Made by a program: the position numbers and the translations under genes
The notes under the pieces: generated by a model
What the model saw: only the letters and a program-made list of their open reading frames with translations
The model's database searches: none
What the model was told of the DNA's origin: nothing
Part shown: piece by piece, positions 52,696 to 61,256 of the stretch
Numbering within the stretch: position 1 is the first letter of the stretch
Layout of the letters: every line of letters begins with the position of its first letter
NCBI RefSeq assembly: GCF_020866845.1
Contig: NZ_CP086594.1
Location: 1,178,001 to 1,242,000, forward strand
Length of the DNA: 64,000 bases
Source: Sphingomonas radiodurans
GTDB lineage: Bacteria; Pseudomonadota; Alphaproteobacteria; Sphingomonadales; Sphingomonadaceae
Reading direction: 5' to 3'

Positions 52696-53322
52696 ATGCC
52701 GCCCGCTGCCCTCCTTCCCGCCTTCGCGCCGTGGCTCGACCTTGCTGGCCTCGCGGTGTTCGCCGCGTCTGGCGCGCTCGCCGCCGCGCGGCGTGGCCAA
52801 ACGATGGTCACGCTCGTCTTCTTTGCGCTCGTCACTGGGGTCGGCGGCGGCACGGTGCGCGATCTGCTGATCGGAGCCCCGGTGTTCTGGATCGTCGACA
52901 GCCGTGCGGCATCGGTGTGCCTCGTCGTGGCGCTGGTGATCTGGGTAACGCCTGAGCGCTGGTGGCGCGGCGCGGCGCTCGACTGGTTCGACGCGGTCGG
53001 GCTGGCGGCTTATGCCGTCTATGGCGCAGCCAAAGCGCTTGGCCATGGCGTGCCGCCAGTGCCGGCGTTCGTGATGGGCGTGCTCTCGGCCTGCGTCGGC
53101 GGGATCATCCGCGATGTGCTGGCGGGCGAGCCATCGATCCTGATGCGACCCGAGCTGTACGTCACCGCCGCCGCGCTCGCCGCGGCGCTCTACGTCGGGC
53201 TGAGCCTCCTCGGTCTGCCGAGCGCCGTGGCGGGAGCGGTTGCCGCTGCGGCAGGATTTGCGCTGCGCGCCGCGGCGCTGCGGTGGCAGCTACGCTTGCC
53301 GGCCTATCGCGGGCGGCGCTGA
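52696..53322 (+). CDS. TRIC-type (UPF0126) membrane protein
   Basis: A 208-residue protein with seven predicted spans and two repeated halves: FAASGALAAARRGQ-GVGGGTVRDLLIG and the second YAVYGAAKAL-CVGGIIRDVLAGEPS. This duplicated GGG-x-RD motif is that of prokaryotic trimeric intracellular cation channels (YadS/YicG family). A K+-permeable channel role is established for some bacterial homologues. The start at ATG 52696 follows the repeat element closely. It converges with the acetyltransferase gene. Confidence 0.9.
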   Translation: MPPAALLPAFAPWLDLAGLAVFAASGALAAARRGQTMVTLVFFALVTGVGGGTVRDLLIGAPVFWIVDSRAASVCLVVALVIWVTPERWWRGAALDWFDAVGLAAYAVYGAAKALGHGVPPVPAFVMGVLSACVGGIIRDVLAGEPSILMRPELYVTAAALAAALYVGLSLLGLPSAVAGAVAAAAGFALRAAALRWQLRLPAYRGRR

Positions 53323-53328
53323 AAGCGC

Positions 53329-53892
53329 TTAGCCCCGCACGACGCCGACATCCGCGAACCGCCGCGGCTCGATCGGCGGGATGGCGCTGTCGTTCAGCTC
53401 GCATTGCCAGAAGCCGACGTCGATCCAGCGCCCCTGCTTGTAGCCGATCTCGCGATACAGGCCCGCACGGCGGAAGCCGACCGCCTCATGCAGCGTGATC
53501 GACTTGTCGTTGGGCAACGCGATCACGCCGATCGCCTGGGTGAAGCCCTGCGCGCGCAGCGTATCGACCAGCGCTTCATACAGCAGCCGGCCGACGCCCT
53601 GCCCCTGCACCGAGCCCGACATGTAGATCGAGGTCTCGACGGCATAGCGATACGCCGGCCGATCGCGGAAGCGACCGGCATAGGCGTAACCGACCACCGC
53701 CGCGTCGCCCTCTGCGCCGGATGTCGCGACCAGCCAGGGATACAGCCCCTCCCCCGCCGCCATACGCTGGCGCATCTGCCGCGTATCGGGCGCCTCGCTT
53801 TCGAACGAGACGGTGCCGGAGAGGACGAACGGCGCATAGATGGCGGCGATCGTTGCAGCGTCGTCGGGCGTGGCAGCGCGGATGTCGATCAT
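53329..53892 (-). CDS. GNAT-family N-acetyltransferase (phosphinothricin acetyltransferase-like)
   Basis: A 187-residue acetyltransferase similar to the PAT/Bar group: IRAATPDDAATIAAIYAPFV and TVSFESEAPDTRQM at the N-terminus, VETSIYMSGSVQGQGVGRLLY as the acetyl-CoA loop (Q-G-V-G-R), and ALPNDKSITLHEAVGFRRAGLYREIGYKQG. Homologues acetylate phosphinothricin, methionine sulfoximine or other small amines; the natural substrate is unclear. The gene is single and convergent with the TRIC gene. Confidence 0.88.
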   Translation of the reverse strand: MIDIRAATPDDAATIAAIYAPFVLSGTVSFESEAPDTRQMRQRMAAGEGLYPWLVATSGAEGDAAVVGYAYAGRFRDRPAYRYAVETSIYMSGSVQGQGVGRLLYEALVDTLRAQGFTQAIGVIALPNDKSITLHEAVGFRRAGLYREIGYKQGRWIDVGFWQCELNDSAIPPIEPRRFADVGVVRG

Positions 53893-53941
53893 GGCGTTCC
53901 CTTGAGTGACCCTGCGTTTTGGTGACGCAGGGGAGTAGCGA

Positions 53942-54367
53942 TCAGCGCTGCACCGCCACGATCAGCCCGGTCACTTCCGTACCGCGCAGCGTGCCGCGAA
54001 GCCGGGCGCGGCGCGGCGGCGTGCCGGGCGTCGCTTGCGTGCCATAGACGCTCAGCTCGCCGCCCCCGTCGCTGCGGCAGCGCACGTCGAGCGATTGCAC
54101 GTCGGCCAGTCGCGCCGTCATCCGCCGCGCCTCGGCGAGCGAGCCGGGATCGATCGTCCGCCCGGCGATGGTCAGCCGATCCAGCACCACACCCGTCCCC
54201 GCCAGCGGCGCAGCCGTCAGCTGGATTTCATAGGCCTCCGCCGCGCACGTGAACCTGCCCGTCAGCGTGCGCGGCGACGCCGGCTGCGTCGCGGACGGCG
54301 CCGGCACGGGCGCCGGTGCGGCCTCCGGTGCTGCCTGCAGCAGCGCCAGGGCCAGCACCGCGATCAC
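53942..54367 (-). CDS. exported protein of unknown function, coupled to sppA
   Basis: A 141-residue protein with a signal peptide (AVLALALLQAAPEA), a Pro/Ala-rich linker and a compact beta-rich domain including LTGRFTCAAEAYEIQLTAAP and a single further Cys in SLDVRCRSD, probably paired. The start is GTG 54365-54367, overlapping the sppA stop (GTGA), so it is translated with the signal peptide peptidase. No family recognised. An envelope role is inferred only from export. Confidence 0.72.
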   Translation of the reverse strand: MIAVLALALLQAAPEAAPAPVPAPSATQPASPRTLTGRFTCAAEAYEIQLTAAPLAGTGVVLDRLTIAGRTIDPGSLAEARRMTARLADVQSLDVRCRSDGGGELSVYGTQATPGTPPRRARLRGTLRGTEVTGLIVAVQR

Positions 54368-56238
54368 AATCCGAGGCGCGCCAGCAGTGCGTCGAGCAAC
54401 CGCCCGTCGCCGTCCGCTGCCTTGACCGGCCCGAACCCACCGCACTCCAGGCAACGCGCCTGGATGCCGCCACCCAGCATCAGCCGCCGCACGTCACCCA
54501 GCGCCTTGGCGAACATCTGGCGCTGCTCCCAGGCAATCCGCGCCAGCGCATCACCCGGCGCTGCCGCGTCGTCCTCATCGCTTCGGCCGATCTGGCGCGC
54601 GAGTTCGGCCGCCCAACCGGGCTTTTTCTCGAGATACACCGCCTTGGCCGTGGCTGGATCGAGCTTCGCGCGCTTCGCCGCCTCGGCAACCGCATCGTCG
54701 AGCGTGCCAAAGCGATCGACCAGCCCGATCTGCCGCGCCATGCCGCCGGTCCAAACACGCCCCTGCGCGATCTCGTCGACCCGCGCGACTGGCAGCTTGC
54801 GCGATCGCGAAACGTACGAGAGGAACTTGGCGTAGCCGTTTTCGATCGACGACTGGATCAATGCGTCGGCCTCGGGATTGGTACCGCCAAGCACGTCGGG
54901 CTGACCAGCAAGCGGGGTCAGCTTCACGCCGTCAGTCGTCACGCCGATCTTGGCGAGCGCGTTCTCGAATGTCGGGATGACGCCGAAGATGCCGATCGAT
55001 CCGGTGATGGTCCCTGGCTCGGCGAAGATCACGTCGCCCGGCGTCGAGATCCAATACCCGCCCGACGCGGCAAGCCCCCCCATCGAGACGACGATCGGCA
55101 GCTTGCGCCGCTTCGCCTCGAGCAGCGCGGTACGGATCTTCTCCGACGCCGCGACCGATCCGCCCGGCGAGTCGACCCGCAGAACGAGCGCCTTCAGCTT
55201 CTTCTCGGCGAGTCCGTCGAGAATGTACTTGGCGATCGTATCGCCGCCCGCGCTGCCCGGTGACGCCTTGCCGTCGACGATCTCACCGGCGACGGTGACG
55301 ATGCCGATCTCGCCCTCGGGCGGCAATGGGTTTGCATCGACATAGGCATTGAGCTTGATGCGCTTGAACCAGCCCGCCGGCTTCGCACTGTCGCCGCCCG
55401 CGATCTCGGCGACGCGGCGACCGAAGGCGAGGCGATCGCCCAGCTTGTCGACGATGCCGGAGGCAAGGTTCGCCTGGCCGATGTCGCCGTTTGCGGTGCG
55501 GACGATCTGATCGGGCGCCGTCAGCCAATTGGCGATTTGCGCTTTCGGGCGGGTGCGGGCGACCGCTTCCTTCCACTGATCGAACAGCGCGCCGTAAAGC
55601 GCGGTCGAAGCTTCGCGCGACTCCGGGCTCTGGTCGGCGCGGGTATAGGGCTCGACCGCCGACTTGAACTTGCCGACACGATAGACGTGCGCATTGACGC
55701 CGAGCTTGTCGATCAACCCCTTATAATACAGTTGCGTACCGCCCGGCCCGCGGAAGAACGTGCCGCCCATCGGATCCATCCAGATCTCGCTCGCCGCGGC
55801 CGCCAGGCGATAGCCGCCGTCGGTGTATCCGGTGGCATAAGCGAGCACTGGCTTGCCCGATTGCCGCACGCGCACCAGCGCATCGGCAACCTCGCCGAGC
55901 GCAGCGGGATAGGCGCCGCCGAAGCGATCGAGATCGAGCACGATCGCCTTGACCTTTTCATCGTCCTTCGCCTTGTCGATCGCGCGGACCACGTCGCGCA
56001 GGCGATATTGCTGGCCCACTTCCTGTCCGGTGGCGAAGGCCAGCGGCGGCGCTTCTTGCGGCTGCTCGACGATCGGGCCGTTGAAATCGAGCACCAGCGC
56101 GCCGTCCTTGATCGCGGTGGGGCTAGGCCGGCTGTTGAGCGCGGCGAACAGCAGCGCGAAGAATAGCAGCATCGCGACGAGCACGAGCGCATCCTTGATG
56201 CCGACCAGCAGTTTCCAGGCGCCGCGTACCAATTTCAT
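54364..56238 (-). CDS. sppA: signal peptide peptidase SppA (67K type)
   Basis: A 624-residue inner membrane protease with one N-terminal anchor (VLVAMLLFFALLFAAL, about residues 20-36) and two S49 domains. The catalytic Lys lies in YRVGKFKSAVEPYTR of the first domain and the Ser in GGLAASGGYWIST of the second, as in E. coli SppA. It degrades signal peptides after cleavage. It carries a Cys pair near the C-terminus (RCLECGGFG). It is followed by, and overlaps, the small exported protein gene. Confidence 0.95.
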   Translation of the reverse strand: MKLVRGAWKLLVGIKDALVLVAMLLFFALLFAALNSRPSPTAIKDGALVLDFNGPIVEQPQEAPPLAFATGQEVGQQYRLRDVVRAIDKAKDDEKVKAIVLDLDRFGGAYPAALGEVADALVRVRQSGKPVLAYATGYTDGGYRLAAAASEIWMDPMGGTFFRGPGGTQLYYKGLIDKLGVNAHVYRVGKFKSAVEPYTRADQSPESREASTALYGALFDQWKEAVARTRPKAQIANWLTAPDQIVRTANGDIGQANLASGIVDKLGDRLAFGRRVAEIAGGDSAKPAGWFKRIKLNAYVDANPLPPEGEIGIVTVAGEIVDGKASPGSAGGDTIAKYILDGLAEKKLKALVLRVDSPGGSVAASEKIRTALLEAKRRKLPIVVSMGGLAASGGYWISTPGDVIFAEPGTITGSIGIFGVIPTFENALAKIGVTTDGVKLTPLAGQPDVLGGTNPEADALIQSSIENGYAKFLSYVSRSRKLPVARVDEIAQGRVWTGGMARQIGLVDRFGTLDDAVAEAAKRAKLDPATAKAVYLEKKPGWAAELARQIGRSDEDDAAAPGDALARIAWEQRQMFAKALGDVRRLMLGGGIQARCLECGGFGPVKAADGDGRLLDALLARLGL

Positions 56239-56297
56239 TATGTCGTCCTGCGTTTCGGCACCGTTTTAGCCGAAGGTGTATGGCATGAGCAATACGG

Positions 56298-56807
56298 CTA
56301 TTGTGCGACGAAGGCGTTCGCCGCGCGATCCTTCCGAACGCGGTCCGCGGGGAACATCGTGCCGTTCATCGCGATCCACACGCCGGCTGGCGCGACCTGC
56401 GCGGCGGCGAACGCCATGCCCAGGTTGAACGTCGCATCGCTCTCCGCGAACCGCGCCGGCGCCAGCGCGCCGACGAGCACGATCGTCTTCCCGCCGATGC
56501 CGGCGAGCGCCTGCGCGGTCTGCGTCATCGTATCGGTGCCGTGGGTGATCACGATCCGCCGCTCGGGCGTATCCGCAACCGCGCCAGCAATGTGGCTGCG
56601 GTCGGCATCGGTCAGCTCGAGACTGTCCTTGCGCATCAGCTCGACCAGCCGGAACGGCATCGTCACCCGCGCGATCTGCAGCAGGCTCCCGACGACGCTG
56701 TCGCCGATCTGATACGTGCTCAGCGCATCGAAATAGAGTTTGTCGATCGTCCCCCCCGTGGTGAGGATCAACACGCCATCGGCGGTCGTACCGGCCACGT
56801 CAGGCAA
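56298..56807 (-). CDS. asparaginase N-terminal-domain protein, half length
   Basis: A 169-residue protein containing only the N-terminal asparaginase domain. Both Thr catalytic motifs are present, LTTGGTIDK near residues 16-24 and HGTDTMTQTA near residues 89-98, but the C-terminal domain that completes the active site in normal 320-residue asparaginases is missing. Such single-domain members exist in alphaproteobacteria, so this may be natural. The first codon is TTG at 56807 with GTG at 56798 as the alternative; no good ribosome site is seen. The following 257 bases to the next gene hold nothing I recognise. Confidence 0.75.
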   Translation of the reverse strand: MPDVAGTTADGVLILTTGGTIDKLYFDALSTYQIGDSVVGSLLQIARVTMPFRLVELMRKDSLELTDADRSHIAGAVADTPERRIVITHGTDTMTQTAQALAGIGGKTIVLVGALAPARFAESDATFNLGMAFAAAQVAPAGVWIAMNGTMFPADRVRKDRAANAFVAQ

Positions 56808-57064
56808 TGCGCGACGACCGCGTGCCGTCGCTCTGTCCTGCAGCGGCTCGGCAATTCGTCGGCACTCGTGGTTCGTCGGCTCGTGAAACCGTCATCAAGT
56901 CTCTCTTCCGCGCCAGACCGCGCGCTCTCGGCGCCTTGGCAACAGCGAGACAATCACGCCAGCAGTTTCCACGTCCGCGACGCGGCTAGCCTTTGGCAAA
57001 GCGATAGGGGAAGGAGCGGCCCGCCCTGCCCCGAGCCACCTAACCAGCGTCGATCGCCGCGCAG

Positions 57065-57841
57065 CTAGGCGGAAAGCCGCATCGGCGTCGCCGGGTCGAG
57101 TGCGCGGCTGTTGCTGTCGAGGTGGAGATAGGTGCTGTTGAAATCGCCCGCACCCGCCAGCCGATCCCAATCGTCGATTCGCACCGACCGCAGCGTACGC
57201 GTGATCAGATTCTGCCGGTCGAGAACCTTCAGCGTCCGGTTCACGTGAACCGGGGTCAGCCCGAGACAATCGGCAAGCTGCTCCTGCGTCAGCGGCAGAT
57301 CATAGTGCGTGCGTGAGCCCAACCCCGCCGCTTCGACGCGCAGCCCGAACTCGCAGAGCAGGTGCGCAAGCCGCGCCTGCGCATCGCGGCGCCCGACGTT
57401 GGTGGTCCACTCGCGCTGCGTCGAACCGTCGACCAACGTTTCGTGCCACATCGCCCGCGCCACGGCGGGATGCTGCTGAACGATGTCGAGGATCGCACCG
57501 CGCGGCATCAGCGCCACCTCGATCGCGGTCAGCGCTTGAACATTATGGTCGGCGATTCCCAGCACACCGTTCTGGAGATCGACCATATCTCCCTTGATAT
57601 GAATCGCCACGATCTGCCGCCCGCCGTCGCCGACGATCTTCGATCGATAGGCATATCCCGACAGCAGCAGCGAGCAATATTCGGTGCGATCCCCGTCACG
57701 CGCGATATATTGCGCCGGCGAATAGCTACGGATCTTATACGGCAGCGACAGCACTGCCTCGCGATCAGCGCCACTGAACTCTGCCCACTTCTCGAGCTTC
57801 GACAGAAGCAGAGACAGGCGTGAATTGTCGGATGATGCCAT
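57065..57841 (-). CDS. Crp/Fnr-family transcriptional regulator
   Basis: A 258-residue regulator: effector-binding domain about residues 25-140 (YIARDGDRTEYCSLLLSGYAYR) and helix-turn-helix about 165-235 (LPLTQEQLADCLGLTPVHVNRTLK). No Fnr-type cysteine cluster. This subtype, with the NVGRRDAQARLAHLLCE helix, is multiplied in Sphingomonas and relatives; ligands are unknown. The ATG at 57841 is chosen over the longer frame to 57886. Its target is unclear, as no operon adjoins. Confidence 0.88.
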   Translation of the reverse strand: MASSDNSRLSLLLSKLEKWAEFSGADREAVLSLPYKIRSYSPAQYIARDGDRTEYCSLLLSGYAYRSKIVGDGGRQIVAIHIKGDMVDLQNGVLGIADHNVQALTAIEVALMPRGAILDIVQQHPAVARAMWHETLVDGSTQREWTTNVGRRDAQARLAHLLCEFGLRVEAAGLGSRTHYDLPLTQEQLADCLGLTPVHVNRTLKVLDRQNLITRTLRSVRIDDWDRLAGAGDFNSTYLHLDSNSRALDPATPMRLSA

Positions 57842-58176
57842 CGTGAGTCTCCACCAAGCAGGTTCAGATCGGCCAAATCCCGCCAAAAACTAGAACCGCC
57901 GTAATTGTTTACGCTCACCATCGTCGGCCCAAATCTAACCTAAGCTAAGATTTGATCGCATCCATTTGCTGACCGTCACATGTAAAGCGGACAAGATCGG
58001 TAATAGTTTCAAATGAAGTGCTGATTGGTGCCAGAAGGCTTTAGGTAACGCTGCCTCGTGTGACCTTTCAACTATCGGCGCGGGCGCATGCTTGTGGTTC
58101 CAATCGCGCTGCGCCCGGCCTTGCCGCCTGCTTCCACAACAGCCATGCCCTAACTGATGATTCTTCACGCCAAGTG
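57842..58176. other. gene-free, AT-rich intergenic stretch
   Basis: About 335 bases upstream of both the Crp/Fnr gene and the small peptide ORF. It is more AT-rich than the surroundings, especially 57930-58030, and has no long open frame. I see no tRNA or riboswitch structure in it. It presumably holds the promoter of the minus-strand regulator. Confidence 0.5.
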
Positions 58177-58204
58177 CTTGAATTGAAACGCCGCCCCCAC
58201 ATAT
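58177..58204 (+). promoter_or_regulatory. candidate heat-shock (RpoH-type) promoter
   Basis: CTTGAA (58177-58182) is followed after 13 bases by CCCACATAT (58196-58204). The arrangement resembles the sigma-32 consensus CTTGAA with 13-15 bases to CCCCATNT. Transcription would begin near 58211, 31 bases before the small ORF. Confidence 0.35.
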
Positions 58205-58241
58205 CCCCGCCACTGTTCAACAACGGAAAGGAGGTGGTCGA

Positions 58242-58313
58242 ATGTCTCATTGTCTCACGCCGCTCGCGGCAAGCCTGAAGGCTACGATCCCCACCCAGGG
58301 GGCTGTCGCCTGA
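58242..58313 (+). CDS. putative 23-residue peptide
   Basis: The frame MSHCLTPLAASLKATIPTQG plus three residues is preceded by AAAGGAGGTGG, an almost perfect match to the 16S anti-Shine-Dalgarno, seven bases from the ATG. A strong hairpin follows at 58341, and a possible heat-shock promoter precedes it, so the transcript would be about 165 bases. The peptide has one Cys and one Lys and no clear membrane span. It could be a functional peptide, a leader peptide or the coding part of a dual-function small RNA. No family is known to me. Confidence 0.5.
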   Translation: MSHCLTPLAASLKATIPTQGAVA

Positions 58314-58340
58314 CGACGAGCCGAAGCTGGCTGACAATGG

Positions 58341-58373
58341 AAAGGCCGTCCCCGCGAGGGGGCGGCCTTTCGC
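58341..58373 (+). terminator. intrinsic terminator after the small peptide ORF
   Basis: AAAGGCCGTCCCC (58341-58353) and GGGGGCGGCCTTT (58358-58370) form a 13-base stem with one G-T pair and a GCGA tetraloop. A short CGCTTTT tail follows. Confidence 0.8.
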
Positions 58374-58384
58374 TTTTCCCGGGT

Positions 58385-59875
58385 TTAGAAGGCGCCGGGC
58401 GCCTCGCGCTGGATCGTCGTCGGCCGATCGGGCGTCAGCAAGTCGCGCCGCACGCCCACATCGCGGGTGCGCGCCGCCGAGGCAGTCGCGCTCGCGCCAT
58501 CGATCCGCGTGCAGCTCCGCCCGGCCAGAAAATCAAGCGCTTGCCGCACCGATGCCTCGCGCGGATCGCCCAGCGGAAACGCCAGATCGTCCGCCGCCTG
58601 GCACGTCGCCTCCATCACTGGCGCTAGGCCAGTGTAATAAGCGCCTTGCCGCGCGGCATTCTGCGTCGCGAACGCCACCACGCGCAGCCGATCGTCGCAC
58701 ACCGTCTGATCGCGCGCGATCTGCCCCACGGGTTTGCCGAAAGTGTTGGTGCCGATCAGCGCCGAAGCACTGTGGAGATACGGCGTGAAGGCGTTGATCA
58801 CGAGCTCGCTCGCCGATGCCGATCCGCCGGTGCCGATGAAAGCAATCCGCGTCGGCGCGATCGACTGCGGCTGCGGCGTGAAAAATCTTGTGTCGTTCTC
58901 GGCCGCTTTCTCCGGCCTGAACGTGGTGTAGCTCAGCACTTCGCTGCGCGAACGATTGCCGCCGAGCAGATCGCCGAACAGCTCCGCGGTCGAAACCAGA
59001 CCGCCACCATTGTAGCGCAAATCGACGATCACCTCGGTCACGCCGGCTCCGCGCAACTGCGCGAAGGCGTCGCGCAGCGCTTGATCGGCGGTCGAGATGA
59101 ACGTGCGCAGGTTCACATAGCCAACGCGCCGCCCGCCCTCGTCGATGATCCGCACGCCGTAGCGGCTCGACACTGGCGCCAGAGCGAAATCGCTCTTCGC
59201 CACCGTCACGTCACGCTGAGTGCCGTCGGGCGCGCGCACGCGCAGCAGCCGCGAGACGCCGGCGTCGGAAGGCCCAAGCGCCTCGCTGACCGACTGCGCA
59301 CCGCCCGCCTGGAACAGCGCGGTGACGGTCCGAAGGCTCTCCGTCGACGTGCCGATCGCCAGGATCTCGGTGCCGCGATCGATCCCGACCGCGAGCGCCG
59401 GCGCATCCTCGAACGACTCGGCCACGAACAGCCGGCTGGCGGATACATCATAGGACAGCCGCACGCCGAACCCGGCGCTCGATCCCGATCGGTAGAAGGC
59501 GTCTTCTTCCGCGATCGACGTCACGTAGGTGAAGAAGCGGTCCTTGTTCTGTGCCCGCGCAGTCGCGGTCAGCGCGTCGACATAATCCTGCAGCGTGGGA
59601 TAGCCCGCCGGGTCGAGGCTGGCGGGCAGTGTCTCGGGGAAGAGATACCATTCGCGCATCTGCGCCGAGACCCACTGCTTGCGATCCGCCAGCGAGCAAG
59701 CAGCGGTCGGTGCGGGGGTCGCGGGGGGCGTGGGCGTTGCAGCAGTGCCGCCCGTAGTTGCTGCTCCCCCGCCGCCGCCATCGCCGCCGCACCCGGCAAG
59801 CAAAGCCAGCAGACAGGCCGAAGCCGAAATTCGCCGACCGATCCTCAACGCAGAAGCCTTTGCGATTACTTTCAC
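58385..59875 (-). CDS. S41-family (tail-specific) peptidase, lipoprotein
   Basis: A 496-residue secreted peptidase. The lipobox LLALLAGCGG gives a lipidated Cys after a signal starting at GTG 59875; a low-complexity Gly/Thr/Pro linker follows. A PDZ-like domain (about residues 150-240, GFGVRLSYDVS) precedes the S41 domain with YVNLRTF, VIVDLRYNGGGLVS, the catalytic Ser in GTGGSASASELV and the Lys in TNTFGKPVGQ. It probably degrades misfolded envelope proteins. The longer frame to 59971 has no signal sequence. It converges with the small ORF and its terminator. Confidence 0.88.
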   Translation of the reverse strand: MKVIAKASALRIGRRISASACLLALLAGCGGDGGGGGAATTGGTAATPTPPATPAPTAACSLADRKQWVSAQMREWYLFPETLPASLDPAGYPTLQDYVDALTATARAQNKDRFFTYVTSIAEEDAFYRSGSSAGFGVRLSYDVSASRLFVAESFEDAPALAVGIDRGTEILAIGTSTESLRTVTALFQAGGAQSVSEALGPSDAGVSRLLRVRAPDGTQRDVTVAKSDFALAPVSSRYGVRIIDEGGRRVGYVNLRTFISTADQALRDAFAQLRGAGVTEVIVDLRYNGGGLVSTAELFGDLLGGNRSRSEVLSYTTFRPEKAAENDTRFFTPQPQSIAPTRIAFIGTGGSASASELVINAFTPYLHSASALIGTNTFGKPVGQIARDQTVCDDRLRVVAFATQNAARQGAYYTGLAPVMEATCQAADDLAFPLGDPREASVRQALDFLAGRSCTRIDGASATASAARTRDVGVRRDLLTPDRPTTIQREAPGAF

Positions 59876-59912
59876 GACGTTAGCTGGCGCGGGCAGGCGA
59901 CGCCAGCGAGGA

Positions 59913-60335
59913 TCACGCCTCCAGAATGGCAATCGTCGCGGGATCGCGATCGCCACCGAAAAAGCGCTCAAGCGCCGCGTCGAACGGCGCCGGATCGCTG
60001 GCCGCCACCGCGAACAGCGTCAGCATGGACCGCAGTTTCATCGCATCCACGATTCCCAGGATCGCTTCCGCACTGCCCCGCACCGTCACCAGCGCACCGA
60101 CCGCTTCGTGCAACCTGGCCCCCAGCAGCGGATGATCGAGATACGCGCGCGCCTCCGCCAGCGAAGCAATGCCGTACTGCAATGCGGTCGCGCTGCGCCC
60201 AAGCCCGCGCAATTGCGGGAAGACGAACCACATCCAGTGAGTCGTCTTGCGCCCCGCCTTCAGTTCGGCAAGCGCCGCGGGGTAGATCCCCTGTTGCGCA
60301 ATGACGAAGCGTTCGAGATCATACGGGTCGGCCAT
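59913..60335 (-). CDS. DUF1810 family protein
   Basis: A 140-residue all-helical cytosolic protein of the DUF1810 family, recognised from DPYDLERFVIAQQGIYPAAL, the invariant KTTHWMWFVFPQLRGLGRS and LRSMLTLFAVA. Function unknown. The ATG at 60335 matches the family start; the frame to 60416 overlaps the divergent YbhB gene. It lies upstream of the S41 peptidase on the same strand. Confidence 0.92.
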   Translation of the reverse strand: MADPYDLERFVIAQQGIYPAALAELKAGRKTTHWMWFVFPQLRGLGRSATALQYGIASLAEARAYLDHPLLGARLHEAVGALVTVRGSAEAILGIVDAMKLRSMLTLFAVAASDPAPFDAALERFFGGDRDPATIAILEA

Positions 60336-60404
60336 CGCTTGATAACGCGCGTCTGCATCGTCGGTGCCGGTTCGCGCGTTGGCGCTTCGGGAAAGGAATG
60401 CGAG

Positions 60405-61052
60405 ATGCTCGGACACATCCCCGCCTGGCTTGGCCGCTCTTTGTCGGGCGTGCGCGCCGGGGCCGACAAGCTGGCGATCGCCCAGCCCGAACTCGGCGGG
60501 CGCTTCACCGCGATCGACCTGTCGAGCCCGGCCTTCGCCAGCGAGGCCCGCTTGCCGCCGCGCTTCACGGCGGATGGCGACGGCGTCTCGCCGCCGCTGG
60601 TGTGGGGCGCGGTGCCGGAAGGAACCGCGATGCTCGCGCTGCTGGTCGAGGATGCCGACGCCCCTACGCCGCAGCCCTTATGCCACGCCGTCGTTTGGTG
60701 CCTGCCGGCAGATGCCGGGCGTCTGGCGGAAGGTGCGATCCGCGCCGACGCCGCAGGCACACAACATGGCGGTGATGTCGGGCGCAATTCGTATCGGGGC
60801 GAAGGCTGGCTGCCGCCCGATCCCCCGACGGGGCATGGCGAACACCGCTACGCCTTTCAGCTGTTTGCGCTGGATGGGGAAGTTGAAGATCCCGGCCGCT
60901 CGCCCGGCCGCGGCGCGCTGGTGCGCGCCATGGCGGGGCATGTGCTGGCGGCGGGGCTGCTCATCGGCACCTATTCGCGCGGCGATCCGGCGCGCGGGGA
61001 GAAGGCTGCCCGCGGCATCGCTCAGGCTAGGGCCGCGGCGGCGTTGACGTAA
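60405..61052 (+). CDS. YbhB/YbcL-family Raf kinase inhibitor-like (PEBP) protein
   Basis: A 215-residue phosphatidylethanolamine-binding-protein fold. Family motifs are RFTADGDGVSPPLVW, the anion-site LVEDADAPTP and H-x-V-V-W in CHAVVWCLP, and GRNSYRGEGWLPPDPPTGHGEHRY. The role in bacteria is unclear. It has about 40 extra residues at the N-terminus compared with YbhB. Translation begins at ATG 60405 with a GAAAGGA site. Its last 31 bases are antisense to a tiny ORF on the minus strand. Confidence 0.9.
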   Translation: MLGHIPAWLGRSLSGVRAGADKLAIAQPELGGRFTAIDLSSPAFASEARLPPRFTADGDGVSPPLVWGAVPEGTAMLALLVEDADAPTPQPLCHAVVWCLPADAGRLAEGAIRADAAGTQHGGDVGRNSYRGEGWLPPDPPTGHGEHRYAFQLFALDGEVEDPGRSPGRGALVRAMAGHVLAAGLLIGTYSRGDPARGEKAARGIAQARAAAALT

Positions 61053-61111
61053 AGCAGCAGCGCGGAGGTGCTGGCAAAGGAGGCGACGGCGAGGAAGATA
61101 GGGCGGATCAT
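61022..61111 (-). CDS. putative 29-residue membrane peptide
   Basis: The frame from ATG 61109-61111 encodes MIRPIFLAVASFASTSALLL followed by nine residues, a short hydrophobic helix. A weak GAGAG lies ahead of it. The last 31 bases are antisense to the end of the YbhB-like gene. It lies 34 bases after the 36-residue ORF on the same strand. The evidence is hydrophobicity and pairing only. Confidence 0.35.
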   Translation of the reverse strand: MIRPIFLAVASFASTSALLLYVNAAAALA

Positions 61112-61145
61112 GAGTCTTACTCTCAGTTGAGGGTGGCTGATCGCG

Positions 61146-61256
61146 TCAGGCGATCGGGAGGACAGGAACGGCAGCGCTGATCATGAGCGATGCGAAGAAG
61201 AGCGCGCCGACGAAGCTGACGACGGTGTTCTGGATGCTGGTGAAACGGTTGGTCAT
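61146..61256 (-). CDS. putative 36-residue membrane peptide
   Basis: The frame from ATG 61254-61256 encodes MTNRFTSIQNTVVSFVGALF followed by a continuing hydrophobic segment to PVLPIA. A GGAG site lies seven bases upstream. The composition (polar N-terminus, one span of about 22 residues) is that of a small inner-membrane protein. It precedes the 29-residue ORF and follows the diguanylate cyclase gene on the same strand. No family is recognised. Confidence 0.55.
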   Translation of the reverse strand: MTNRFTSIQNTVVSFVGALFFASLMISAAVPVLPIA

